A DNA stretch of 16,202 nt from UMGS1766 sp963660915 (GTDB taxonomy: Bacteria > Bacillota > Clostridia > Oscillospirales > Oscillospiraceae), in assembly GCA_963660915.1 (NCBI GenBank), contig CAVLAO010000036.1:1-16202 (forward strand), given 5' to 3'. The notes beneath the pieces are model-generated. The model had not been told where the DNA came from and did not search any database. It was given only the letters and a program-made list of their open reading frames with translations. Below are positions 6,828 through 13,244 of this stretch, one piece after another (position 1 is the first letter of the stretch; every line of letters starts with the position of its first letter). A program made the position numbers and the translations under genes.

Positions 6828-7262
6828 TTATAGCAATTCAAAAGATGAAAAAAGATCTCCAGAAACATCTGTAATAGAATCCATCGGTATCCTTTTCCCG
6901 TTTTGCAGAATAATCATTCGCTCAAAGCGCTTTATCTGGACAACTCTGCCAGTTGTCGTCCGATATGCCCCACCTGCTTTTCTTTTATCTGGTTCAAAAA
7001 AGGTAATGGTAACTTCCGGCTGACGATCAATGGCATTCACTATAATCTGAAACTTTAAATTTAATGTCCTCAGCGCGTCTTCATCCAGTTCTATTTTCTC
7101 CTCAGTCACGCGGTTGATCTCTTGGATTGCTTCTTCATAACCGCGGAGTGCGGCAAAAGGAGCAAATTGCGCTGCACGATCGGACATTGGCATCTGTGGA
7201 CGCGTTTTGGATACGTGGTGCGGTAACCCTATAATATCGTCGTACTTGCCTTTCGATTCCAT
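6828..7262 (-). CDS. YolD-like family protein
   Basis: A 144-residue protein of the YolD-like family (PF08863). The N-terminal KYDDIIGLPHHVS (6-18) and DRAAQFAPFAALRGYEEAI (28-46) are typical, as is the C-terminal beta-rich half (84-133) with FFEPDKRKAGGAY. YolD-like genes usually sit beside a Y-family DNA polymerase (DinB/UmuC type) and are thought to regulate it, loosely comparable to UmuD. No polymerase gene is next to it here. The gene lies 45 bp after tex on the same strand and may be read through from it. The ribosome binding site AGGAGGGGG (7275-7283) is strong but 12 bp from the ATG, longer than optimal; no better in-frame start is present. Confidence 0.85.
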   Translation of the reverse strand: MESKGKYDDIIGLPHHVSKTRPQMPMSDRAAQFAPFAALRGYEEAIQEINRVTEEKIELDEDALRTLNLKFQIIVNAIDRQPEVTITFFEPDKRKAGGAYRTTTGRVVQIKRFERMIILQNGKRIPMDSITDVSGDLFSSFELL

Positions 7263-7307
7263 TCAATTCACCGTCCCCCTCCTAATGAGGATGAGATCAA
7301 GCCCAAA

Positions 7308-9473
7308 TTATTTACATCTATTCTTTGCCTGTTTCATGGACAGGGAAATACGTTTTTTCTTAACATCCACATCCAGAACAACTACTTTTACAACGTCACC
7401 AACCTTAACCACTTGGGACGGGTGTTTCAGATATTGGTCACAAATTTGAGAAATATGCACCAATCCATCCTGATGAACGCCAATATCTACAAATACACCA
7501 AAATCAATCACATTACGAACAGTTCCGGATAACTCCATGCCAGGTTTAAGATCTTTCAGTTCCATTACATCTGTGCGTAAAATAGGTGCCGGCAACTCAT
7601 CTCTGGGATCCCGACCCGGTTTCAGCAGTTCTTTTGCAACATCTTGTAGCGTAAGCATTCCGGCTCCGCAGAATTGTTCTGCTTTTTCTGCTCCGACCTG
7701 TTCTAACCGCTGCATCAGTGCGTCAATATGCCCCTCCGATACATCCTCCAGAGTATACCCACATAATGTAAGCAATTTTTCTGCCGCATCATAGGACTCC
7801 GGATGAACTGCTGTGCGGTCCAATACAAAATTACTCTCCGGAACACGCAGAAAACCAGCACTCTGCTGAAATGCTTTTGGTCCCAGTTTAGGTACCTTAC
7901 GCAGTTGCTTTCGGCTGGAAAAAGCACCATTTTCCTCTCGATATGCAACAATGTTCTTCGCCGTTGTGGCATTTAGGCCGGAAATACGGTTCAGCAAACT
8001 GACCGATGCCGTATTTACATCCACACCAACTGCGTTCACGCAGTCCTCAACTACACCGGACAGCGCTGCATCTAACTGTGCCTGCGGCATGTCATGCTGA
8101 TATTGTCCCACACCGATTGCCTTCGGATCTATTTTCACCAACTCTGCCAAAGGATCCTGCAATCTGCGAGCTATAGATACCGCACTGCGGAGATTGACGT
8201 CAAATTGGGGAAACTCCTCGGCCGCCAACTTAGAGGCAGAATAAACCGAAGCGCCTGCCTCATTAACAATTGCATAACTCACCGGCATATCCACCTGATG
8301 AATCAGCTCCACCGTCATTTGCTCTGTTTCTCGAGATGCAGTGCCATTGCCAATCGCAATGTGTTCCACATGATCTTTATGAATTAGTTGGCTCAATACG
8401 CTGATTGCTTCCTTTTTTCTCTTTTCACCGAAGGTAGGATAGACAACTGCAGTATCCAACACCTTTCCCGTTCCATCAACAACCGCTACCTTGCATCCGT
8501 TGCGATAGCCGGGGTCCAACCCCATTGTTACCTTGCCTTTTACTGGAGGCTGCATTAACAAAGGTTTTAAATTCAACCCAAAATTGTGAATGGCTCCTTC
8601 TGAAGCGATCTCTGTTAGCTGACCTCTGATCTCCCGCTCAATTGAAGGAAAGATAAGACGGTCATAGCTGTCTTCTGCCGCTGTTCGAACAAATGCAGTT
8701 GTCGGAGAGTTCTCGCGCAATGCATGATTAAATACAATCCGCATTGCCAGGTCTCGATCTAACTCCAGACAAACCTTCAGAAATCCTTCTTTTTCTCCGC
8801 GATTAATGGCCAGAACCTGATGTCCCTGAATACGGCTGATCTCTCTGTGAAAGGCATAGTAAAGAGAATAAACAGAATCTTCTTCCGTTGCCCCACGTAC
8901 TGTCAACCAACCCTTGCTCTGCACCAGAGAACGTAGGCTTTTGCGAATGGAAGCATCTTCTGAAATCACTTCTGCCAAAATATCTGACGCGCCCTGTAAT
9001 GCATCTTCTATTGTTTCAACGCCTAGGTCGGAATTTATAAAATCAGATGCTAACGCTTCTGGAGATGGGCTCTGTTTTGCCTGAAGGAACAATTTTGCCG
9101 CCAACGGCTCCAGCCCTTTCTCTTTTGCCGCTGTTGCACGCGTGCGACGTTTTTGCTTAAACGGGCGATACACATCTTCCACTTCTGCCAGTGTTTTTGT
9201 ATTGTAAATTGCGTCTTCCAGCGCAGGTGTTAACTTTCCCTGAGCCTCTATGCTTCGCTTCACTTCCTCGCGCCGTTGCTCCAAATTGCGGAGATAATTC
9301 AGACGTTCTTCTAATTTACGCAATGCAGTGTCATCCATCGCTCCATGCATTTCCTTGCGGTAGCGAGCAATGAAGGGAATTGTATTCCCTTCATCTAACA
9401 ATCGAATGACATTCTGAACATGTTCCAGCTTCTGTCCTAACTCCTCGGCTAGGATCTGTTCCAGCTTTTGCAT
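7308..9473 (-). CDS. tex: Tex family RNA-binding transcription accessory protein
   Basis: A 721-residue protein of full family length. Domains in order: helical N-terminal Tex region (1-200), YqgF/RNase H-like fold (about 315-450, beginning MGLDPGYRNG), helix-hairpin-helix DNA/RNA-binding segment (about 485-550, VNTASVSLLNRISGL), and a C-terminal S1 RNA-binding domain (about 646-715). Tex is a conserved cytoplasmic nucleic-acid-binding protein related to eukaryotic Spt6. It affects transcription or RNA turnover and toxin expression in some species. AAAGGAG lies 8 bp before the ATG. It follows the ybaK-type gene by 22 bp and is followed by the YolD-like gene, so the three are probably co-transcribed. 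No missing motif was noticed. Confidence 0.96.
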   Translation of the reverse strand: MQKLEQILAEELGQKLEHVQNVIRLLDEGNTIPFIARYRKEMHGAMDDTALRKLEERLNYLRNLEQRREEVKRSIEAQGKLTPALEDAIYNTKTLAEVEDVYRPFKQKRRTRATAAKEKGLEPLAAKLFLQAKQSPSPEALASDFINSDLGVETIEDALQGASDILAEVISEDASIRKSLRSLVQSKGWLTVRGATEEDSVYSLYYAFHREISRIQGHQVLAINRGEKEGFLKVCLELDRDLAMRIVFNHALRENSPTTAFVRTAAEDSYDRLIFPSIEREIRGQLTEIASEGAIHNFGLNLKPLLMQPPVKGKVTMGLDPGYRNGCKVAVVDGTGKVLDTAVVYPTFGEKRKKEAISVLSQLIHKDHVEHIAIGNGTASRETEQMTVELIHQVDMPVSYAIVNEAGASVYSASKLAAEEFPQFDVNLRSAVSIARRLQDPLAELVKIDPKAIGVGQYQHDMPQAQLDAALSGVVEDCVNAVGVDVNTASVSLLNRISGLNATTAKNIVAYREENGAFSSRKQLRKVPKLGPKAFQQSAGFLRVPESNFVLDRTAVHPESYDAAEKLLTLCGYTLEDVSEGHIDALMQRLEQVGAEKAEQFCGAGMLTLQDVAKELLKPGRDPRDELPAPILRTDVMELKDLKPGMELSGTVRNVIDFGVFVDIGVHQDGLVHISQICDQYLKHPSQVVKVGDVVKVVVLDVDVKKKRISLSMKQAKNRCK

Positions 9474-9495
9474 TTACATAACTCCTTTATTTTAC

Positions 9496-9975
9496 TTAAT
9501 CTACAACAATATCTGCAAAATTCCCTCGAACCAGATCGCATAAAGCCTGTGGCTGCAGCAACACCTGCGCTCCGATTTTTCCTGCAGACACGGCAATCGT
9601 CTCCTGCGACAAGGCAGAGGAGTGGAAGACTGTTGAAAATGCCTTCTTCATGCCGATCGGAGAGCAACCGCCTCGCACATAGCCCGTTAACGGAAGAAGC
9701 TCCTTCACATGAAGCATCGCTACAGATTTTTCTCCGGCTGCCTTTGCTGCCTTCTTTAAATCTAGCTCCTCCGCAACCGGAATAACAAATACATGATAGG
9801 TGCCTGAGGCTCCTTTTGTCACGAGCGTCTTAAATACACTGGCAGGATCTTGTCCCAAAGATCGCGCTACGGTTACTCCATCTACCGCCTCGTCTCCGTG
9901 AGCATAATAACAGGCTTCATAGGGGATTTTTTTCTGATCCAGAATCCTCATCACGTTCGTCTTTTGTTCCTTCAT
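9496..9975 (-). CDS. ybaK: YbaK/EbsC-type Cys-tRNA(Pro) deacylase
   Basis: A 159-residue trans-editing enzyme that hydrolyses Cys mischarged on tRNA(Pro). Lys49 in SVFKTLV matches the family's essential lysine, and GYVRGGCSPIGMKK (98-111) is the conserved substrate loop. I use the ATG at 9975: AGAAGG lies upstream, and the length equals the family norm of about 156-160. An in-frame upstream extension to 10041 would begin inside the -35/-10 promoter and is rejected. The fold is cytoplasmic with no signals. The gene begins a minus-strand unit with tex and the YolD-like gene. Related INS-domain deacylases with other specificities (ProX-like) cannot be fully excluded, but the GGCSPIG loop favours YbaK. 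Confidence 0.93.
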   Translation of the reverse strand: MKEQKTNVMRILDQKKIPYEACYYAHGDEAVDGVTVARSLGQDPASVFKTLVTKGASGTYHVFVIPVAEELDLKKAAKAAGEKSVAMLHVKELLPLTGYVRGGCSPIGMKKAFSTVFHSSALSQETIAVSAGKIGAQVLLQPQALCDLVRGNFADIVVD

Positions 9976-10012
9976 CGCCACTACCTTCTTAGTACTCAGT
10001 ATCATAAATTTA

Positions 10013-10041
10013 AGTATAGCACAAAAAGAATTTTGGTACAA
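10013..10041 (-). promoter_or_regulatory. Sigma-A promoter of ybaK-tex
   Basis: On the minus strand TTGTAC (10041-10036) and TATACT (10018-10013) are 17 bp apart. The expected start near 10006 gives a leader of about 30 nt before the ATG at 9975. This promoter rules out the longer in-frame start of the ybaK gene. Confidence 0.65.
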
Positions 10042-10066
10042 AACCTTTCTGGATTACTGTTAACAA

Positions 10067-10105
10067 ATTACGGGAAATTGCGAAAAAATCGCAATTCCCC
10101 GTAAT
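10067..10105 (-). terminator. Hairpin terminator downstream of degV
   Basis: A 16-bp stem with a single A-C mismatch around a 7-base A/T loop lies 31 bp after the degV stop and just upstream of the ybaK promoter. The following TTTGTTAAC is only moderately T-rich, so termination may be incomplete. Its position between two minus-strand units supports a terminator. Confidence 0.65.
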
Positions 10106-10136
10106 AGTATTTTATAAGCTTCTTGATATAAAGATA

Positions 10137-10967
10137 TCAGCACTCCACGCCAATCAGCAGTGAGCCTTGTTCCGCATAGAAACTGCACAATGCACGTGTC
10201 TCCTGAACTCGAATATCTACTTTTCCAAATGTCTGGCGAATCTGCTGCACCAAAGCAAGTGCTTCTTCCTCATTTTGATTATGTGCAACCAGAATACGTC
10301 CTCCTGCGTATCCCAGTTCCTTCATATGATCAATAAGACTCAGCATGCTCTGCCTTTTACCCCGGCATTTCTCCAGCACTTCAAGATCTCCTCGCGTATT
10401 GGCTTTTCCAATCGCTCTAATACCCATGACGCCGACTCCCATTGCTTTGTTTTGTCCCGTGCGGCCATTGCATGCACAGTGCTGCATTCGATCCAGCGAA
10501 AACAGCAATCTTGTTCGTCTTCGATAGCGCAAAATAGAACGATAGATATATTCCACTGGCATCTCCTTTAGAATAAGCTCCCTCAAGCGTTCAATAATCA
10601 GCGTCATCTCCGGTCCAATTGATAAACTATCGATCAAATAAACCTTTTTCCCCGGATTTTCTGCTTCAAAGTGCTGTTTTGCTGCTCGGCAAGCAGAACA
10701 GCTGCCTGACAGAGCACTTGTCATTGTAACGCAGAAAACGGTCTCTGCGTTTCCGAACGCATTCAGCCATTCGCCAACACTGGGACAAGAAGTGGTCGGA
10801 CAGTTTGGACTTTTGTCAATCTCTGCAGACAACTTTTTCAGGTCAACACTTGCATCATCCAAAAAAGTCTGATCTCCGACTATAACCTTCAACGGCACAG
10901 ATACAAAATCAGCATTTTCGAGTGTCAGCAAATCAGATGAGGAATCAGCAACAATTCGTATCGACAT
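10137..10967 (-). CDS. degV: DegV family protein
   Basis: A 276-residue protein of the DegV family, two-domain proteins that bind a fatty acid; Gram-positive FakB members present it to the kinase FakA. The N-terminal VADSSSDL (6-13), the TTSCPSVGEW loop (58-67) and TSALSGS (83-89) match ligand-contacting motifs. IDSLSIGPE (112-120) follows, and the second half has GRTG and a CRGKRQ stretch (201-206). Length is normal. It is unusually rich in cysteine, with ten residues including pairs at 90/93 and 164/166 and a C-terminal Cys276; many relatives have few. The ATG follows AGGAGGG. It is a single gene, divergent from the DUF1836 gene, with a strong promoter and its own terminator. Which fatty acid it binds is not readable, and no FakA gene is near. 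Confidence 0.92.
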   Translation of the reverse strand: MSIRIVADSSSDLLTLENADFVSVPLKVIVGDQTFLDDASVDLKKLSAEIDKSPNCPTTSCPSVGEWLNAFGNAETVFCVTMTSALSGSCSACRAAKQHFEAENPGKKVYLIDSLSIGPEMTLIIERLRELILKEMPVEYIYRSILRYRRRTRLLFSLDRMQHCACNGRTGQNKAMGVGVMGIRAIGKANTRGDLEVLEKCRGKRQSMLSLIDHMKELGYAGGRILVAHNQNEEEALALVQQIRQTFGKVDIRVQETRALCSFYAEQGSLLIGVEC

Positions 10968-10993
10968 TTTATTCCCTCCTGTTAAAACTGATT

Positions 10994-11003
10994 ATCGGTT
11001 TTT
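10994..11003 (+). repeat. Inverted-motif half-site, left copy
   Basis: ATCGGTTTTT, the exact reverse complement of the copy at 11062-11071. It lies just downstream of the predicted degV transcription start (about +15 to +24). It could be one arm of a shared operator; this is inferred from position only. Confidence 0.4.
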
Positions 11004-11023
11004 CAATAACCCTTTATGTGGAT

Positions 11024-11052
11024 ATAGTATCTTATATTAGTGATCTTGTCAA
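11024..11052 (-). promoter_or_regulatory. Sigma-A promoter of degV
   Basis: On the minus strand a perfect TTGACA (11052-11047) is followed 17 bp later by TACTAT (11029-11024). The predicted start near 11017 gives a leader of about 50 nt. The -35 side points back towards the DUF1836 promoter, so the two are divergent with closely spaced -35 regions. Confidence 0.75.
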
Positions 11053-11061
11053 GAGTTTTCA

Positions 11062-11071
11062 AAAAACCGAT
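11062..11071 (-). repeat. Inverted-motif half-site, right copy
   Basis: AAAAACCGAT, inverted relative to the copy at 10994-11003. It abuts the -35 hexamer of the DUF1836 promoter, overlapping its first base, so a protein bound here would interfere with RNA polymerase at that promoter. Confidence 0.4.
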
Positions 11072-11099
11072 TGCATATTTTCTGAAAACGTGTTATAGT
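11071..11099 (+). promoter_or_regulatory. Extended -10 promoter of the DUF1836-ABM operon
   Basis: TTGCAT (11071-11076), 17 bp, then TATAGT (11094-11099) preceded by TGT, an extended -10. The start is predicted near 11106. AAAGGAGG follows at 11116-11123, so the leader is short. Confidence 0.75.
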
Positions 11100-11130
11100 G
11101 TGTTTATCTTCTTATAAAGGAGGAATTTCT

Positions 11131-11640
11131 GTGACGCTAAATCTGGAGAATTTTCATCTGCCAACCTATCGAGAAATACCAACGGTGGGACTATATTTGG
11201 AGCAAACTGTGCGTTATATCAATGAATGCCTACACCCATTGGGATGTATTGAAGTCACAAGCTCCATGATAAGTAATTATATAAAAAAGGGCTATGTCCC
11301 CCGACCAATCAAAAAGCAATATAATGCTGAGCTAATTGCTGACCTGATATTTATCGTGATTGTCAAACAAGTACTTTCGATGGAGAACATCGGAAAATTG
11401 CTACAGCGTCAAAAAGATCTTGCCTCAACGGAAAGAACTTATGATTATTTTTGCCAGGAATTTGAACAAATTCTTGTGGCTACTTTTGAAATGAGATTGC
11501 CTGTACGAGATATAGCGCCAGATGCGTCTATTGAAATCCGCATTCTGCGCAGCGCGGTAATTTCCACTGCACATATTATCTATTTAAGTCACTGTTTCGA
11601 TGAAGCAGTATTTAATAAATCTGAGGAGAATGAAGAATGA
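11131..11640 (+). CDS. DUF1836 domain protein, putative HTH regulator
   Basis: A 169-residue protein of the DUF1836 family, found mostly in Firmicutes and not functionally characterised. The opening LPTYREIPTVGLYLEQTVRYIN (10-31) is typical. Residues 42-60 (VTSSMISNYIKKGYVPRPI) look like a MerR-type helix-turn-helix, followed by an alpha-helical region. I use the GTG at 11131, which follows AAAGGAGG (11116-11123) with 7-bp spacing; an in-frame upstream ATG at 11098 lies inside the -10 and is rejected. No sensor motif or signal peptide is visible. Its end overlaps the ABM gene by ATGA, and it is divergent from degV. A regulator of one or both neighbours is a reasonable inference, not shown. 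Confidence 0.88.
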   Translation: MTLNLENFHLPTYREIPTVGLYLEQTVRYINECLHPLGCIEVTSSMISNYIKKGYVPRPIKKQYNAELIADLIFIVIVKQVLSMENIGKLLQRQKDLASTERTYDYFCQEFEQILVATFEMRLPVRDIAPDASIEIRILRSAVISTAHIIYLSHCFDEAVFNKSEENEE

Positions 11641-11939
11641 ACACACTGACACTTCTTGTCACTTACACCGCACTACCCGGTCAAAGAGAAGCATTCTTGG
11701 AAACGGTAAACGAGAGCAACCTACCAACACNNNNNNNNNNAACACAAGTCCGCAAGGAAAACGGTTGCCTTCAATATGATTATTTTTGCTCTGCAGATCG
11801 ACCGGATGAAATTTTGCTTGTGGAGCGTTGGGCAAGTCCAACTTTACAAAAACTGCATCTGGCAAAGCCCCATATGTTACCCCTAATCGGACTTAAGAAA
11901 AAATATATCCTATCTACCGAAGTTGTGCGTTTTGAATGA
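11637..11939 (+). CDS. Antibiotic biosynthesis monooxygenase (ABM) domain protein, interrupted by an assembly gap
   Basis: A small ABM-fold (PF03992/YgiN-like) protein of 100 codons as given. LTLLVTYTALPGQREAFLE is the first strand and helix, GCLQYDYFCS the second strand, and ILLVERW the third; PHM near the end is a typical histidine site. Members are cofactor-free oxygenases or quinol-related dimers, and the substrate here is unknown. Ten Ns interrupt residues 32-35. Both halves are in the same frame. Merging the AACAC present on both sides of the Ns removes 15 bases, keeps the frame and gives a family-like 95-residue protein. The ATG overlaps the DUF1836 TGA (ATGA), with GAGGAG (11623-11628) 8 bp upstream. 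It is co-transcribed with DUF1836 and ends at a strong terminator. Confidence 0.85.
   Translation: MNTLTLLVTYTALPGQREAFLETVNESNLPTXXXXTQVRKENGCLQYDYFCSADRPDEILLVERWASPTLQKLHLAKPHMLPLIGLKKKYILSTEVVRFE
11731..11740. other. Assembly gap (ten N)
   Basis: Exactly ten Ns join two contigs inside the ABM gene. The left flank ends in AACAC and the right flank begins with AACAC. This looks like an unresolved 5-bp contig overlap padded with a fixed placeholder rather than missing sequence. Confidence 0.9.
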
Positions 11940-11957
11940 ACTGTCTACATATGATAT

Positions 11958-12000
11958 AAGCCCTCTCTGATGCATTAAATCAGAGAGGGCTTTGTTCTTT
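11958..12000 (+). terminator. Rho-independent terminator of DUF1836-ABM
   Basis: A perfect 14-bp stem (AAGCCCTCTCTGAT with its complement, 11958-11992) with a 7-base loop is followed by a T-rich tail running into the rpoD stop. rpoD converges from the right, and this hairpin is the only candidate for ending it, although its leftward tail is not T-rich. Confidence 0.88.
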
Positions 12001-13244
12001 TAATTCAGGAAATCTTTCAATTTTTTTGAGCGGCTTGGGTGACGAAGTTTCCGCAGTGCTTTTGCTTCGATCTGACGAATACGCTCACGGGTAACGTGGA
12101 ACTCTTTGCCGACTTCCTCCAACGTGCGCGTTCTACCGTCCTCAATACCAAAACGAAGCTTCAGCACTTTCTCTTCTCTCGGTGTCAGCGTGGACAGCAC
12201 TTCCACCAACTGCTCTTTCAACAAGGTATAGGATGCGACCTCTGACGGCTCAGAGGCATCTTCATCTTGAATGAAATCACCTAAATGGGAATCCTCTTCC
12301 TCACCAATTGGCGTTTCAAGGCTAACCGGCTCCTGAGCAATTTTCAGGATTTCCCGTACTTTATCCACGTCCATTCCCATCTCTTCGGCGATTTCCTCCG
12401 GTGTGGGATCATGCCCCAGTTCCTGCAGCAATTGACGTGAAACACGAATCACCTTGTTGATCGTCTCCACCATGTGCACCGGAATACGAATTGTACGGGC
12501 CTGGTCGGCAATGGCGCGAGTAATTGCCTGACGAATCCACCAGGTGGCATAGGTTGAAAATTTATAACCCTTTGTAAAATCAAACTTTTCAACTGCCTTG
12601 ATCAGTCCCAGATTGCCCTCCTGAATCAGGTCAAGGAACATCATACCGCGGCCTGTATACCGCTTTGCAATCGATACCACAAGGCGAAGGTTTGCTTCCG
12701 ACAATCTCTGCTTGCTCCGTTCACCCTTGGAAATAATCTTTTTCAGCTCACTTCTTACTTCCTCCGGAATTTCCTCCCCAGATGCCTCCAGCTCCTCCAG
12801 TTGAGCTTTGGCTTCTACTCCGGCAGCAATTTCTTTTGCCAATGCGACTTCTTCGTCCGGGCTCAGCAGATTAAACTTACCAATCTCCTTCAAATACATG
12901 CGGACAGGATCATCAATACCGAAAGAATCCACCAACGTGTTTGGATCAACGATCTCTTCCTCCGGGATTTCATCAATCACTTCATCTGTAGGCTCAACCA
13001 CGTCAGTCAGATCTTCATCTGTCACTAATTCAATACCCAGATTTGCTGCAATATCGTAGAATAGATCCGACTGCTCATTGTCTAAGTCCAACTTATCTAA
13101 TTCCACCATTTCCGTACTGGTCAGTTTATTCTTCTTTTTCGCTCTTTCCAGAATTTCATTGAGCTTGTCGCTATTGGGCTGTCCATCCGGAAAACGCGTC
13201 AGTCCTTCCTTATCCTTCTTACTGATTTCCTTCTTTTCGCTCAT
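12000..13244 (-). CDS. rpoD: RNA polymerase primary sigma factor (RpoD/SigA)
   Basis: The housekeeping sigma-70 factor, 414 residues, which directs RNA polymerase to -35/-10 promoters. A short acidic region 1.1 (about 1-105) precedes region 1.2 (DDPVRMYLKEIG from 111). Region 2 spans about 184-258, with NLRLVVSIAKRY and the -10-binding YKFSTYATWWIRQAI. Region 3 is about 262-340. Region 4 (352-414) has LTPREEKVLKLRFG and the -35-binding helix VTRERIRQIEAKALRKL. The 414-residue length fits the Firmicutes type without the long E. coli spacer. The start overlaps the dnaG stop as ATGA, with TGGAGG 9 bp upstream. It is the last gene of dgt-dnaG-rpoD. Confidence 0.98.
   Translation of the reverse strand: MSEKKEISKKDKEGLTRFPDGQPNSDKLNEILERAKKKNKLTSTEMVELDKLDLDNEQSDLFYDIAANLGIELVTDEDLTDVVEPTDEVIDEIPEEEIVDPNTLVDSFGIDDPVRMYLKEIGKFNLLSPDEEVALAKEIAAGVEAKAQLEELEASGEEIPEEVRSELKKIISKGERSKQRLSEANLRLVVSIAKRYTGRGMMFLDLIQEGNLGLIKAVEKFDFTKGYKFSTYATWWIRQAITRAIADQARTIRIPVHMVETINKVIRVSRQLLQELGHDPTPEEIAEEMGMDVDKVREILKIAQEPVSLETPIGEEEDSHLGDFIQDEDASEPSEVASYTLLKEQLVEVLSTLTPREEKVLKLRFGIEDGRTRTLEEVGKEFHVTRERIRQIEAKALRKLRHPSRSKKLKDFLN

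Noticed and set aside
9976..10041. Longer N-terminus of the ybaK gene
   Set aside because: It would begin within the -35/-10 promoter; the ATG at 9975 has a ribosome binding site and gives the normal family length.
11731..11740. Frameshift or broken ABM gene
   Set aside because: Both halves are in the same frame and the N-run collapses in frame, so this is an assembly artefact and not a pseudogene.
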